Origin: Crocinitomix sp.
GTDB taxonomy: Bacteria; Bacteroidota; Bacteroidia; Flavobacteriales_D; Crocinitomicaceae
Length of the DNA: 5,110 nt
Assembly: GCA_020849935.1 (NCBI GenBank)
Contig: JADZFJ010000250.1
Coordinates: 1 to 5,110 of the forward strand
Direction of reading: 5' to 3'
The position numbers and the translations under genes were made by a program. The notes below the pieces were generated by a model, which saw nothing but the letters and a program-made list of their open reading frames with translations, was not told where the DNA came from and ran no database searches. Positions 1 through 5,110 of the stretch are shown here, one piece after another. How positions within the stretch are numbered: position 1 is the stretch's first letter; every line of letters begins with the position of its first letter.

Positions 1-1221
1 TCACGAATGATCGATTTTGAGATCGATTTAGATAAGGTTGAATTATTGAGACAGGAAATCTTATTGAAAGTTCAAAAATATCCTGATTTAACGGTTTATA
101 ATGAAATGTTCATTTGGTATTATTTGCAAAAAAAGGAATTCACTGGGGCAGTCCTTCAAGCAAAATCCCTCGATAAAAAAAATAATGAACAAGGAAAACG
201 TCTCTTGGAAATTGGCAATATTTGTAAAGCAAATTTGGCGTATAAAGATGCTGCAAAAGCCTATCAATATGTGGTGGATTTAGGAAATAAATCCCCCTAT
301 TATTTTAATGCAATGCAAGCAAAATTGGAAGTTGAATTTGAAGAATTAACCCTTCGAAAATCTTACACAAAAGAAGAGCTGGTAGTGGTTGCAGGCGGAT
401 TTGAAAGAGCATTGGTTGAAATGGGAGGTGGAAAACGGTGTATGGGGGTTATGGTGAAATTGGCGGAGATTTATGCTTTTTATTTGGATGAGCCAGAAAA
501 GGGTATTTCACTTACCAATCAACTATTGCAATTTCCATTAAGTCCAATGGAAATGGCAGAAACTAAAATTTTGAAAGGAGATATTTTAGTCGTCAACAAT
601 GAAATTTGGGATGCCTCTTTATTGTATATGCAGGTTGAAAAAGAATTTAGTGAAGATATAATCGGCCATGAAGCGAAATTTAAAAATGCCAAAGTATTTT
701 ATTACGATGGTGAATTTGATTATGCTAAAGCGCAATTGGATGTGCTGAAAGCATCTACCAGTAAATTAATTGCAAATGATGCCATGCAGTTGTCTTTACT
801 TCTTCAAGATAATTTGGGAATTGACACGGCACTCGCACCGGTTCAATTGTACGCCAATGCCGATTTATTGCTTACACAACATAAATATCAAGAAGCCATT
901 GTTTTGTTGGATAGTTTGGAAAAACGTTATCCTTTTCACAGCATGATTGATGAAGTATTGTTTAAAAAGGGGCAAACCTACGAAGGACTTCAAAATTGGG
1001 AAAAGGCGATTGAAAATTACACCTTGGTTGCCGAATCATACAGCCATGATATTTTAGGCGATGATGCCACTTTTAAATTGGCACAATTGTACGAATATCG
1101 TTTGTCTGATCCGCAAAAGGCGGCCGAATATTATAAAAAAATTTTGTTTGATTTTGGAGGTAGTTTGTACACTGCCGAAGCACGTGAAAAATACCGTGCA
1201 ATCATTGCTGTCTACAATTAA
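1..1221 (+). CDS. TPR-repeat protein, probably 5'-partial
   Basis: The reading frame is open from the first base; the first ATG is at 7, and six bases of upstream context cannot show whether it is the true start. I favour a gene cut by the left edge: the sequence begins inside a helical repeat with no signal peptide, and from memory related Bacteroidota proteins in this position are considerably longer (near 590 residues). The visible 404 residues (numbered from the ATG) are helix-turn-helix repeats of about 34 residues. TPR-like units are seen near 63-97, 220-253, 279-312, 314-348 and 351-386, with the typical small/aromatic spacing (for example KYQEAIVLLDSLEKRYP and NWEKAIENYTLVAESY). The role is probably protein-protein scaffolding; partner and location are unknown. 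It ends at TAA 1219-1221, 16 bases before the DUF4286 gene, and is probably co-transcribed with DUF4286 and rsmA. TPR assignment is firm; specific function is not. Confidence 0.85.
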   Translation, partial: SRMIDFEIDLDKVELLRQEILLKVQKYPDLTVYNEMFIWYYLQKKEFTGAVLQAKSLDKKNNEQGKRLLEIGNICKANLAYKDAAKAYQYVVDLGNKSPYYFNAMQAKLEVEFEELTLRKSYTKEELVVVAGGFERALVEMGGGKRCMGVMVKLAEIYAFYLDEPEKGISLTNQLLQFPLSPMEMAETKILKGDILVVNNEIWDASLLYMQVEKEFSEDIIGHEAKFKNAKVFYYDGEFDYAKAQLDVLKASTSKLIANDAMQLSLLLQDNLGIDTALAPVQLYANADLLLTQHKYQEAIVLLDSLEKRYPFHSMIDEVLFKKGQTYEGLQNWEKAIENYTLVAESYSHDILGDDATFKLAQLYEYRLSDPQKAAEYYKKILFDFGGSLYTAEAREKYRAIIAVYN

Positions 1222-1237
1222 TACGACAAATAAATTT

Positions 1238-1549
1238 ATGCAGGTTATTTACAATGTTACCGTTTCAGTCGATTATGATGTGGCTGAACACTGGCTTGAA
1301 TGGATGAAAGAAGAGCATATTCCAGAAGTAATGGAAACAGGTCATTTTATCGAGTCAAAAATATCAAAAGTGATCGGACACGAAGATGGAGGGCTAACGT
1401 ATGCAATTCAATACCTCTGCCAAAACATGGAAGTGTACGAGGCTTATCAAGCCAATTTCGCACCGACATTGCAAGCAAAACACACCGAAAAATTTGGTTC
1501 GCAAACAGTTGCTTTCCGAACATTATTACACGTTCACAAGAGCTTTTAA
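1238..1549 (+). CDS. DUF4286 family protein
   Basis: This 103-residue protein begins MQVIYNVTVSVDYDVAEHW and matches what I know of the DUF4286 family, small proteins of about 100 residues found mainly in Bacteroidota. The fold is probably a compact alpha/beta ferredoxin-like one: a beta strand at residues 2-9 (VIYNVTVS), an amphipathic helix with EHWLEWMKEEHIPEVM (residues 16-31), a strand around TYAIQYLC (residues 53-60), and a C-terminal helix plus strand. No catalytic motif, signal peptide or membrane segment is visible, so it is cytoplasmic and of unknown function. The frame stays open upstream to an ATG at 1061, but that extension overlaps the TPR gene in another frame; the ATG at 1238 gives the usual family N-terminus. 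The stop codon is 3 bases before the rsmA ATG, which suggests translational coupling with the methyltransferase. A link to ribosome maturation is only inference from position. Confidence 0.88.
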   Translation: MQVIYNVTVSVDYDVAEHWLEWMKEEHIPEVMETGHFIESKISKVIGHEDGGLTYAIQYLCQNMEVYEAYQANFAPTLQAKHTEKFGSQTVAFRTLLHVHKSF

Positions 1550-1552
1550 ACA

Positions 1553-2353
1553 ATGATTGTAAAACCAAAAAAACACCTAGGTCAACATTTTTTGAATGAT
1601 AAAACCGTGTCGCAACGTCTAGCCTTGGCACTCGAAGATTCTGGATTTTCATTCGACAAAGTATTAGAAGTTGGTCCAGGAATGGGAGCTCTAACGGATT
1701 TTCTGTTAAAATCAACGAATTTTCAAACCCACGTCATTGAAATTGACCGCGAATCTGTTCAATATCTAAAAGAAAATTACCCTCAACTGGAAGGGAGAAT
1801 TTACGAAAAAGATTTTTTAAACGTTGATTTAAAAACAATAGTAGGCGATCAACCAATTGCGATTGCGGGAAATTTTCCTTACAATATTTCCACTGAAATC
1901 CTATTTACGGTGCTTGATTACAAGGATCAAATTCCTGTCGTGGTGGGTATGTTTCAAAAAGAGGTTGCTGAACGAATTGCGGAGCCGCCGGGATCAAAAA
2001 AGTACGGAATCACCAGTGTTTTACTTCAAGCTTTTTATGACATTGAGTATTTATTCACGGTTTTACCCGAAGTTTTTACCCCTCCACCAAAAGTGGATTC
2101 AGGAGTAATTCGCTTGAAAAGAAACGCGACGAAAAAATTAGATTGCAACGAAGCACATTTTAAAAAGGTGGTTAAAATGGCCTTTAATCAACGGAGAAAA
2201 ACCTTAAGAAATTCCCTCAAAGCGATGATCAATGAAAATAATTTTCCATTTCACGAACACGAAGAACTCTTTTCTAAACGTCCGGAGCGTTTGTCAGTGG
2301 AAGATTTTGTACATCTCACCCAACTATTTGAAGCCCATTCCGTAATAAAGTAA
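1553..2353 (+). CDS. rsmA: 16S rRNA (adenine(1518)-N6/adenine(1519)-N6)-dimethyltransferase RsmA (KsgA)
   Basis: RsmA uses S-adenosylmethionine to dimethylate the two adjacent adenines in the 3'-terminal helix of 16S rRNA (E. coli A1518 and A1519), a late step of 30S assembly; its loss gives kasugamycin resistance in bacteria studied. The 266-residue protein has the family's usual length and all expected motifs: the N-terminal KKHLGQHFL (6-14), the SAM-binding loop EVGPGMGALT (39-48), acidic ribose ligand E63 in VIEIDRE, D87 in EKDF contacting the adenine base of SAM, and the catalytic NFPYNIS (107-113) that holds the target adenine. MFQKEVAERI (133-142), FTPPPKVDS (175-183) and the C-terminal FNQRRKTLRN (211-220) are also typical. 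The ATG at 1553 puts the conserved N-terminus at its normal distance. It lies 3 bases after the DUF4286 stop and is the last gene of that cluster, with a 51-base gap and a likely new promoter downstream. No key residue is missing. Confidence 0.98.
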   Translation: MIVKPKKHLGQHFLNDKTVSQRLALALEDSGFSFDKVLEVGPGMGALTDFLLKSTNFQTHVIEIDRESVQYLKENYPQLEGRIYEKDFLNVDLKTIVGDQPIAIAGNFPYNISTEILFTVLDYKDQIPVVVGMFQKEVAERIAEPPGSKKYGITSVLLQAFYDIEYLFTVLPEVFTPPPKVDSGVIRLKRNATKKLDCNEAHFKKVVKMAFNQRRKTLRNSLKAMINENNFPFHEHEELFSKRPERLSVEDFVHLTQLFEAHSVIK

Positions 2354-2369
2354 TATTAGATATTTTTTT

Positions 2370-2377
2370 TATCTTTG
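2370..2377 (+). promoter_or_regulatory. Candidate Bacteroidota -7 promoter element (TATCTTTG)
   Basis: TATCTTTG matches the Bacteroidota sigma-70-type -7 consensus TAnnTTTG exactly. It lies in the 51-base gap between rsmA and the first DUF6089 gene. Transcription would start near 2381-2385, giving a leader of about 20-25 bases before the GTG start at 2405. No clear TTG/TTTG -33 element is found at the usual distance upstream, where the sequence is the AT-rich end of rsmA, so this is a plausible but unproven promoter for the DUF6089 pair. Confidence 0.5.
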
Positions 2378-2395
2378 TTGATTGTGATATAAATT

Positions 2396-2400
2396 GAGGA
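2396..2400 (+). promoter_or_regulatory. Weak Shine-Dalgarno-like site (GAGGA) before a GTG start
   Basis: GAGGA lies 4 bases upstream of the GTG at 2405. In this frame an upstream TAA at 2390-2392 prevents any longer gene, and the GTG directly precedes a normal signal peptide, so the site helps to fix the start. Shine-Dalgarno sites are generally weak or absent in Bacteroidota and spacing here is short, so its contribution to initiation is uncertain. Confidence 0.35.
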
Positions 2401-2404
2401 CAAC

Positions 2405-3325
2405 GTGTTACGACTGAGAAACTATATTATCGTGCTATTATTTGTTTTGACAGGCTTTCAAAGCTATGGTCAAGGATGGAAATTTGTGCGTCATGAGGTT
2501 CATTTTGGCGTAGGTGCATCTAATTTTTTAGGTGATTTGGGTGGTGCGAGAGGAATCGGAACACACGGCATAAAAGATTTAAAATTGCGAATGACCCGTC
2601 CAACAATTACTGCGGGTTATAAATGTATGTTAAGTCCTTATTTTTCTGTCAAAGGAAGTTTGCTTTGGGGACTTTTACATGGAGACGATGCCGTTACCAA
2701 AAATCTTGTGCGAAACAACCGGAATCTTAGCTTTCGATCAAATATTGGGGAATTCTCTACCTATGTTGAGTTCTTCCCTTATTCAGACAAAGTTTACCCA
2801 CGTTATAAATTAAAAGGAATTAATGGGAATAAAGCATTTTCAGTCACTCCCTATTTTGTGGTTGGTGTTGCAATGACTCTTTTTAATCCAAAAGCAAACC
2901 TAAATGGCGATTGGATTGCGCTTCAACCGTTGGGCACAGAAGGGCAGGGACTAGGCGGTCGCCCCGATAAATACAAACGATTTACCTTGGCATTTCCAGT
3001 TGGTATTGGTGGAAAATACAGGATCGATAAACAATTAGCCATTAGCTTTGAATTGAGTTTAAGATATACCTTGTCCGATTATATCGATGATGTTAGCACC
3101 TCCTATTATTTAAAAGATGAGATTGCCGCAAATTATGGTGATGTTGCGGGGCAGCTTTCTGATCGATCGTTAGATCCGAATTTGAATGGGGTTATTCAAT
3201 ATGCGGATGGAAGAAATAATTATTTACAACGTGGAAATCCAAGGTATAACGATGCGTATATGTTTGGTATTTTTTCTATCCATTACCGATTTATAAAAGG
3301 ACAAACATTTATTCCTAAGTTTTAG
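2405..3325 (+). CDS. DUF6089 family protein, predicted secreted outer-membrane beta-barrel (copy 1)
   Basis: The 306-residue protein begins with a signal peptide (LRLRN, then hydrophobic YIIVLLFVLTGF; cleavage probably after YGQ, residues 21-23). The rest alternates polar and aromatic/hydrophobic residues as in transmembrane beta strands, for example HEVHFGVGASNFLGDLGG (30-47), TPYFVVGVAMTLF (148-160) and FGIFSIHYRF (287-296), and the chain ends in phenylalanine. Landmarks recognised from DUF6089 are NRNLSF (105-110), ALQPLGTEGQG (172-182), YTLSDYIDDVS (221-231) and RGNP (276-279). I infer a small outer-membrane barrel, function unknown. The start is GTG; an in-frame TAA at 2390 rules out an earlier ATG. 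A paralogue follows 4 bases downstream, so the two are almost certainly co-expressed, probably from the promoter element at 2370. Compared with copy 2 it has longer loops, including an insertion near residues 48-62 and a longer C-terminal loop (255-275). Confidence 0.82.
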   Translation: MLRLRNYIIVLLFVLTGFQSYGQGWKFVRHEVHFGVGASNFLGDLGGARGIGTHGIKDLKLRMTRPTITAGYKCMLSPYFSVKGSLLWGLLHGDDAVTKNLVRNNRNLSFRSNIGEFSTYVEFFPYSDKVYPRYKLKGINGNKAFSVTPYFVVGVAMTLFNPKANLNGDWIALQPLGTEGQGLGGRPDKYKRFTLAFPVGIGGKYRIDKQLAISFELSLRYTLSDYIDDVSTSYYLKDEIAANYGDVAGQLSDRSLDPNLNGVIQYADGRNNYLQRGNPRYNDAYMFGIFSIHYRFIKGQTFIPKF

Positions 3326-3329
3326 TTGG

Positions 3330-4160
3330 ATGCGTCTTTTACTAACCATTATTATCACAATATCACTTGGTGCCCATGCGTCTGCGCAAGGATTTAAAAC
3401 GGCGGCTGAAGTGGGGCTGTTTGGTGGTGGAGGTTATTATATTGGCGATATCAATCCCACAAAACATTTTATCTACAGTAAACCTGCTTATGGCTTAATT
3501 TTTAGATACAATCTTTCTACTCGTTACAATTTGCGTTTTAACGCTACCTATGGGAATGTTTACGCCAATGACGCTTCGAGTGATGATGCATTTCAAGTCA
3601 ATAGAAACTTGAGTTTTAAGTCAAAAATTTTAGAATTGGGATTTGGGGTTGAATTAGATTTATTGAAATATCGAATTACTGATATGAAATATCCTTTTAC
3701 GCCTTATTTTTTCTATCAATTTGCTTATACGCGCATCAATCCAAAAACAGATTATAATGGAAATGAAGTCGCTTTGCAACCACTTTCAACCGAAGGACAG
3801 GGCAGTGGCATTGCAGGAACAAAAAGAAATCGATACTCCTTAAATCAATTTACAGTTCCAATGGGGATTGGAATTAAATTTAATCTCCGAAAAAGAGTTG
3901 CCGTTTCAATTGAATATGGAATTCGTAAAACATTCACGGATTATTTGGACGATGTCTCTGGAAATTATTTAGACAATGATGTTTTAACAGGATTTAGAGG
4001 TCCATTAGCAGCAGAACTTGCCGATCGAAGTACGGATGGTGCAACGGCTGGATTTAATCGAGGGAATCCAACAAATAAAGATTGGTATTCATTTTACGGA
4101 ATAATGCTCACGTTTAAACCCTTCAAGCCAGATATCTGCGATATGAGAGGGTGGAGATAG
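3330..4160 (+). CDS. DUF6089 family protein, predicted secreted outer-membrane beta-barrel (copy 2)
   Basis: This 276-residue protein is a divergent paralogue of the gene just upstream. Residues 1-20 (MRLLLTIIITISLGAHASAQ) form a clear signal peptide with an AxA-type cleavage site before Q20 or G21. The mature part begins AAEVGLFGGGGYYIGDINP (25-43), a typical first strand and turn of DUF6089 proteins, and continues with NRNLSF (91-96), ALQPLSTEGQG (148-158), KTFTDYLDDVSGNY (200-213), ELADRS (229-234) and RGNPTNKDWYSF (244-255). These match copy 1 in the same order, indicating an old tandem duplication. It is predicted to sit in the outer membrane; no enzymatic motif is seen. Unlike copy 1, the last strand is followed by a short non-barrel tail with one cysteine (C270) and no terminal aromatic residue. 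The ATG lies 4 bases after the previous stop, without a Shine-Dalgarno site, which points to translational coupling. Confidence 0.87.
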   Translation: MRLLLTIIITISLGAHASAQGFKTAAEVGLFGGGGYYIGDINPTKHFIYSKPAYGLIFRYNLSTRYNLRFNATYGNVYANDASSDDAFQVNRNLSFKSKILELGFGVELDLLKYRITDMKYPFTPYFFYQFAYTRINPKTDYNGNEVALQPLSTEGQGSGIAGTKRNRYSLNQFTVPMGIGIKFNLRKRVAVSIEYGIRKTFTDYLDDVSGNYLDNDVLTGFRGPLAAELADRSTDGATAGFNRGNPTNKDWYSFYGIMLTFKPFKPDICDMRGWR

Positions 4161-4187
4161 ACAGCCTTCAAACTTTAATTTGCGTTT

Positions 4188-4736
4188 ATGATGAATGAGG
4201 TAGTTATTAAATCTAATAAGAAAAGAATTATTGTAATCCTTTTCGGAATGATTTTTTTTCTTTTGGTTGGTCTGTTAGGCTTGATTTATTTAGTACCTTG
4301 GCTCTTATCTAATTATGTTGGTTATTTGCCCTACTTGGCAGTTGCTCTGGTTGTTTTGGTTCCGTTAGTTGCTGGAATTGGTGTAATCGTTGGCACGATT
4401 CGTTTGTTTAGTACAAAATATGTGCTTATCATCAATCAAGAAGGAATTATCAATAAAGCAGATTTTTCTAAAGTTGGTTTAATTCCTTGGTCCAATATTG
4501 ATCGGATTGTCTTGGAAAAGGGACGTTTTAACAAAGTATTACGGATCTTTTTAAAAGATACAAATCAATATTTAAATAATCTTCCTCCCTTCAGCCGAAG
4601 AGGTGCAGAAATGATTCAGTCGAGATACGGGACGCCATGCTCAATTGATATTACTGCCTTGTCTGGAACAAGTGAAGAAGTTTACGCAAAAGTTCAAGAA
4701 TATTTGAATCATTTTCAAAATCAAGAAGGCGTTTAA
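4188..4736 (+). CDS. STM3941 family membrane protein
   Basis: This 182-residue protein has two hydrophobic segments, residues about 13-40 and 46-72, joined by a short loop (SNYVGY). A soluble C-terminal domain of about 110 residues follows, beginning KYVLIINQEGIINKADF (77-93) and IPWSNIDRIVLEKG (99-112). The alternation of strands with the W-x-x-I motif resembles the bacterial PH-like domains of small membrane proteins; with the later GTPCSIDITALSG (148-160) it fits the STM3941 family as I know it. It is predicted to be an inner-membrane protein with the soluble domain cytoplasmic. Function is unknown and I see no catalytic residues. The start could be the first ATG (4188) or the adjacent second one (4191), with no ribosome binding site to decide. 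It lies 27 bases after the DUF6089 pair and could be transcribed with it, though nothing in the sequence ties the functions together. Confidence 0.72.
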   Translation: MMNEVVIKSNKKRIIVILFGMIFFLLVGLLGLIYLVPWLLSNYVGYLPYLAVALVVLVPLVAGIGVIVGTIRLFSTKYVLIINQEGIINKADFSKVGLIPWSNIDRIVLEKGRFNKVLRIFLKDTNQYLNNLPPFSRRGAEMIQSRYGTPCSIDITALSGTSEEVYAKVQEYLNHFQNQEGV

Positions 4737-4749
4737 AGCATTAAAGATT

Positions 4750-4769
4750 ATAGCTAATATATTAGTTAT
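4750..4769 (+). promoter_or_regulatory. Upstream palindromic operator (O1) of the HipB-like gene
   Basis: A 20-bp near-perfect palindrome centred between 4759 and 4760, with an uninterrupted 12-bp core CTAATATATTAG at 4754-4765 and only one mismatched pair (4753 G against 4766 T). The core recurs at the downstream site, and 4751-4769 matches 4792-4810 at 17 of 19 positions. It covers the region where the -33 contact of the promoter at 4786 would fall. It is inferred to bind the HipB-like protein encoded next, as expected for an autorepressed antitoxin; binding is not shown by sequence alone. Confidence 0.65.
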
Positions 4770-4785
4770 TTTGATATAAATTCCG

Positions 4786-4793
4786 TACATTTG
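4786..4793 (+). promoter_or_regulatory. Candidate -7 promoter element (TACATTTG) of the HipB-like gene
   Basis: TACATTTG is an exact match to the Bacteroidota -7 consensus TAnnTTTG and lies between the two palindromes, running directly into the downstream one. Transcription would begin near 4797-4800, inside operator O2, leaving a leader of only about 11-14 bases before the ATG. A TTTG at 4770-4773 is too close (12-base spacer) to be a standard -33 element; at normal spacing the -33 contact falls in the right arm of O1. Repressor binding to either palindrome should therefore block the promoter. Confidence 0.6.
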
Positions 4794-4809
4794 GCTAATA
4801 TATTAGCTA
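4792..4809 (+). promoter_or_regulatory. Downstream palindromic operator (O2) of the HipB-like gene
   Basis: This site contains a perfect 14-bp palindrome GCTAATATATTAGC at 4794-4807; over 18 bp there is one mismatched pair (4793 G against 4808 T). Its centre is 41 bp from that of O1, close to four helical turns, so both sites should face the same side of the DNA. It overlaps the end of the TACATTTG element and the expected transcription start, and ends one base before the ATG at 4811. It is probably the main autorepression site of the HipB-like protein. Confidence 0.7.
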
Positions 4810-4810
4810 T

Positions 4811-5110
4811 ATGGCAAGATTTGGTTTAGAGAAAAATCCATCGGATATTTTAGAGGAATTAGCAAAAAAACACAAAACTTTGCGGAAGCAATTGGGTTTG
4901 TCGCAAGTGGAATTGGCGCGAAGATCAGGAGTTTCGTTGGGCAGCATTAAAAGGTTTGAATTAATAGGTCAGATTTCTCTTGAATCGCTGCTGAAATTGG
5001 CTCAAATTCTAAACAGGCTCCAAGATTTTGATCAACTTTTAACTCCAAACAATCAATTAGCGGAGATAGAAAAATTGTTCAGCGATAGAACAAGATCAGG
5101 GAATGCGCAA
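4811..5110 (+). CDS. HipB-like XRE-family helix-turn-helix regulator, 3'-partial
   Basis: One hundred codons are visible and the frame is still open at the right edge. The first in-frame ATG is at 4811; an in-frame TAA at 4796-4798 excludes anything much longer, and no other methionine follows. The protein has a basic helix (LAKKHKTLRKQLGL, 17-30), then a classic XRE/Cro-C1 helix-turn-helix: SQVELARRSGV (31-41) with recognition helix SLGSIKRFE (42-50). The following GQISLESLLKLAQILNRLQDFDQLL (53-77) is typical of HTH proteins encoded immediately before HipA-type kinase toxins in Bacteroidota. Such proteins act as antitoxin and dimeric autorepressor; the two palindromes just upstream fit this. 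From family length, the stop should lie within a few codons beyond 5110, with a hipA-like gene after it, but neither is visible. A stand-alone XRE regulator, or the three-gene HipBST-like form with a split HipA, remains possible. Confidence 0.85.
   Translation, partial: MARFGLEKNPSDILEELAKKHKTLRKQLGLSQVELARRSGVSLGSIKRFELIGQISLESLLKLAQILNRLQDFDQLLTPNNQLAEIEKLFSDRTRSGNAQ

Larger units (their letters stand above)
4737..4810. other. Intergenic control region between the STM3941-family gene and the HipB-like gene
   Basis: This 74-base gap is the longest gene-free stretch in the window. It is very AT-rich and almost fully taken up by the two palindromes and the promoter element listed separately. 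No GC-rich hairpin with a U-run is present, so no intrinsic terminator for the STM3941-family gene is evident; the O1 palindrome is all A/T-rich and would make only a weak RNA hairpin. Some read-through from upstream into the HipB-like gene is therefore possible. Confidence 0.6.

Noticed and set aside
1061..1237. Upstream extension of the DUF4286 reading frame to an ATG at 1061
   Set aside because: These 59 codons overlap the end of the TPR gene in another frame and do not resemble the family N-terminus, whereas the ATG at 1238 does.
1347..1715. Open frame on the - strand across the DUF4286/rsmA junction
   Set aside because: It is antisense to two well-supported genes and its translation has no recognisable domain; a chance open frame.
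2358..2374. AGATA / TATCT inverted repeat around a T-run after rsmA as a terminator
   Set aside because: The stem is only 5 A/T-rich pairs and would not be stable; the right arm is better explained as part of the TATCTTTG promoter element.
4175..4182. TTAATTTG before the STM3941-family gene as a -7 promoter element
   Set aside because: It has one mismatch in the TA pair, lies only 5 bases before the ATG and has no -33 element, so chance in AT-rich sequence is as likely.
4750..4769. O1 palindrome as an intrinsic terminator of the STM3941-family gene
   Set aside because: The stem is almost all A/T without a following U-run, and its near-exact repetition next to the start codon 41 bp downstream fits a protein-binding site better.
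4770..4773. TTTG as the -33 element of the HipB-like gene's promoter
   Set aside because: Only 12 bases separate it from the TACATTTG element, shorter than the usual spacing of about 19-21 bases.
4751..4810. Paired repeats as ends of a small mobile element or a CRISPR fragment
   Set aside because: There are only two copies, each palindromic and 41 bp apart in direct orientation around a promoter, with no target duplications or further units.

Overview
This 5.1 kb window is AT-rich chromosomal DNA that reads as a member of the Bacteroidota, most likely Flavobacteriia or a close relative. The evidence is the gene content (a DUF4286 protein beside rsmA, and DUF6089 surface-barrel proteins), the near absence of Shine-Dalgarno sequences, and promoter candidates of the Bacteroidota TAnnTTTG type. 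All recognised genes are on the + strand and tightly packed. No RNA gene, CRISPR array, insertion sequence or prophage gene was seen.

Positions 1-2353 hold a compact co-directional cluster: a TPR-repeat protein that enters from the left edge and is probably 5'-truncated, a 103-residue DUF4286 protein, and rsmA/ksgA, the 16S rRNA adenine dimethyltransferase. Gaps of 16 and 3 bases suggest one transcript. RsmA is the only one with a firmly known function (late 30S maturation).

Positions 2354-4160 hold a second unit. After a 51-base gap carrying a TAnnTTTG promoter element come two tandem, divergent paralogues of the DUF6089 family. Both have signal peptides and are predicted outer-membrane beta-barrel-like proteins of unknown role. 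They are 4 bases apart and share the landmarks NRNLSF, ALQPLxTEGQG, Y(I/L)DDVS and RGNP. An STM3941-family two-helix membrane protein (4188-4736) follows.

Positions 4737-5110 hold the most interesting part: the start of a HipB-like helix-turn-helix gene that runs off the right edge. Its 74-base upstream region has two nearly identical 18-bp palindromes, centres 41 bp apart, around a TAnnTTTG promoter element. This looks like the autoregulated control region of a HipBA-type toxin-antitoxin (or related HipA-kinase) operon whose toxin gene would lie beyond the window. The promoter's TTTG overlaps the left flank of the downstream palindrome, and the bases of that flank that break the symmetry are bases the promoter needs. 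Apart from this, the window is ordinary chromosomal backbone, and no wholly new system can be claimed from it.
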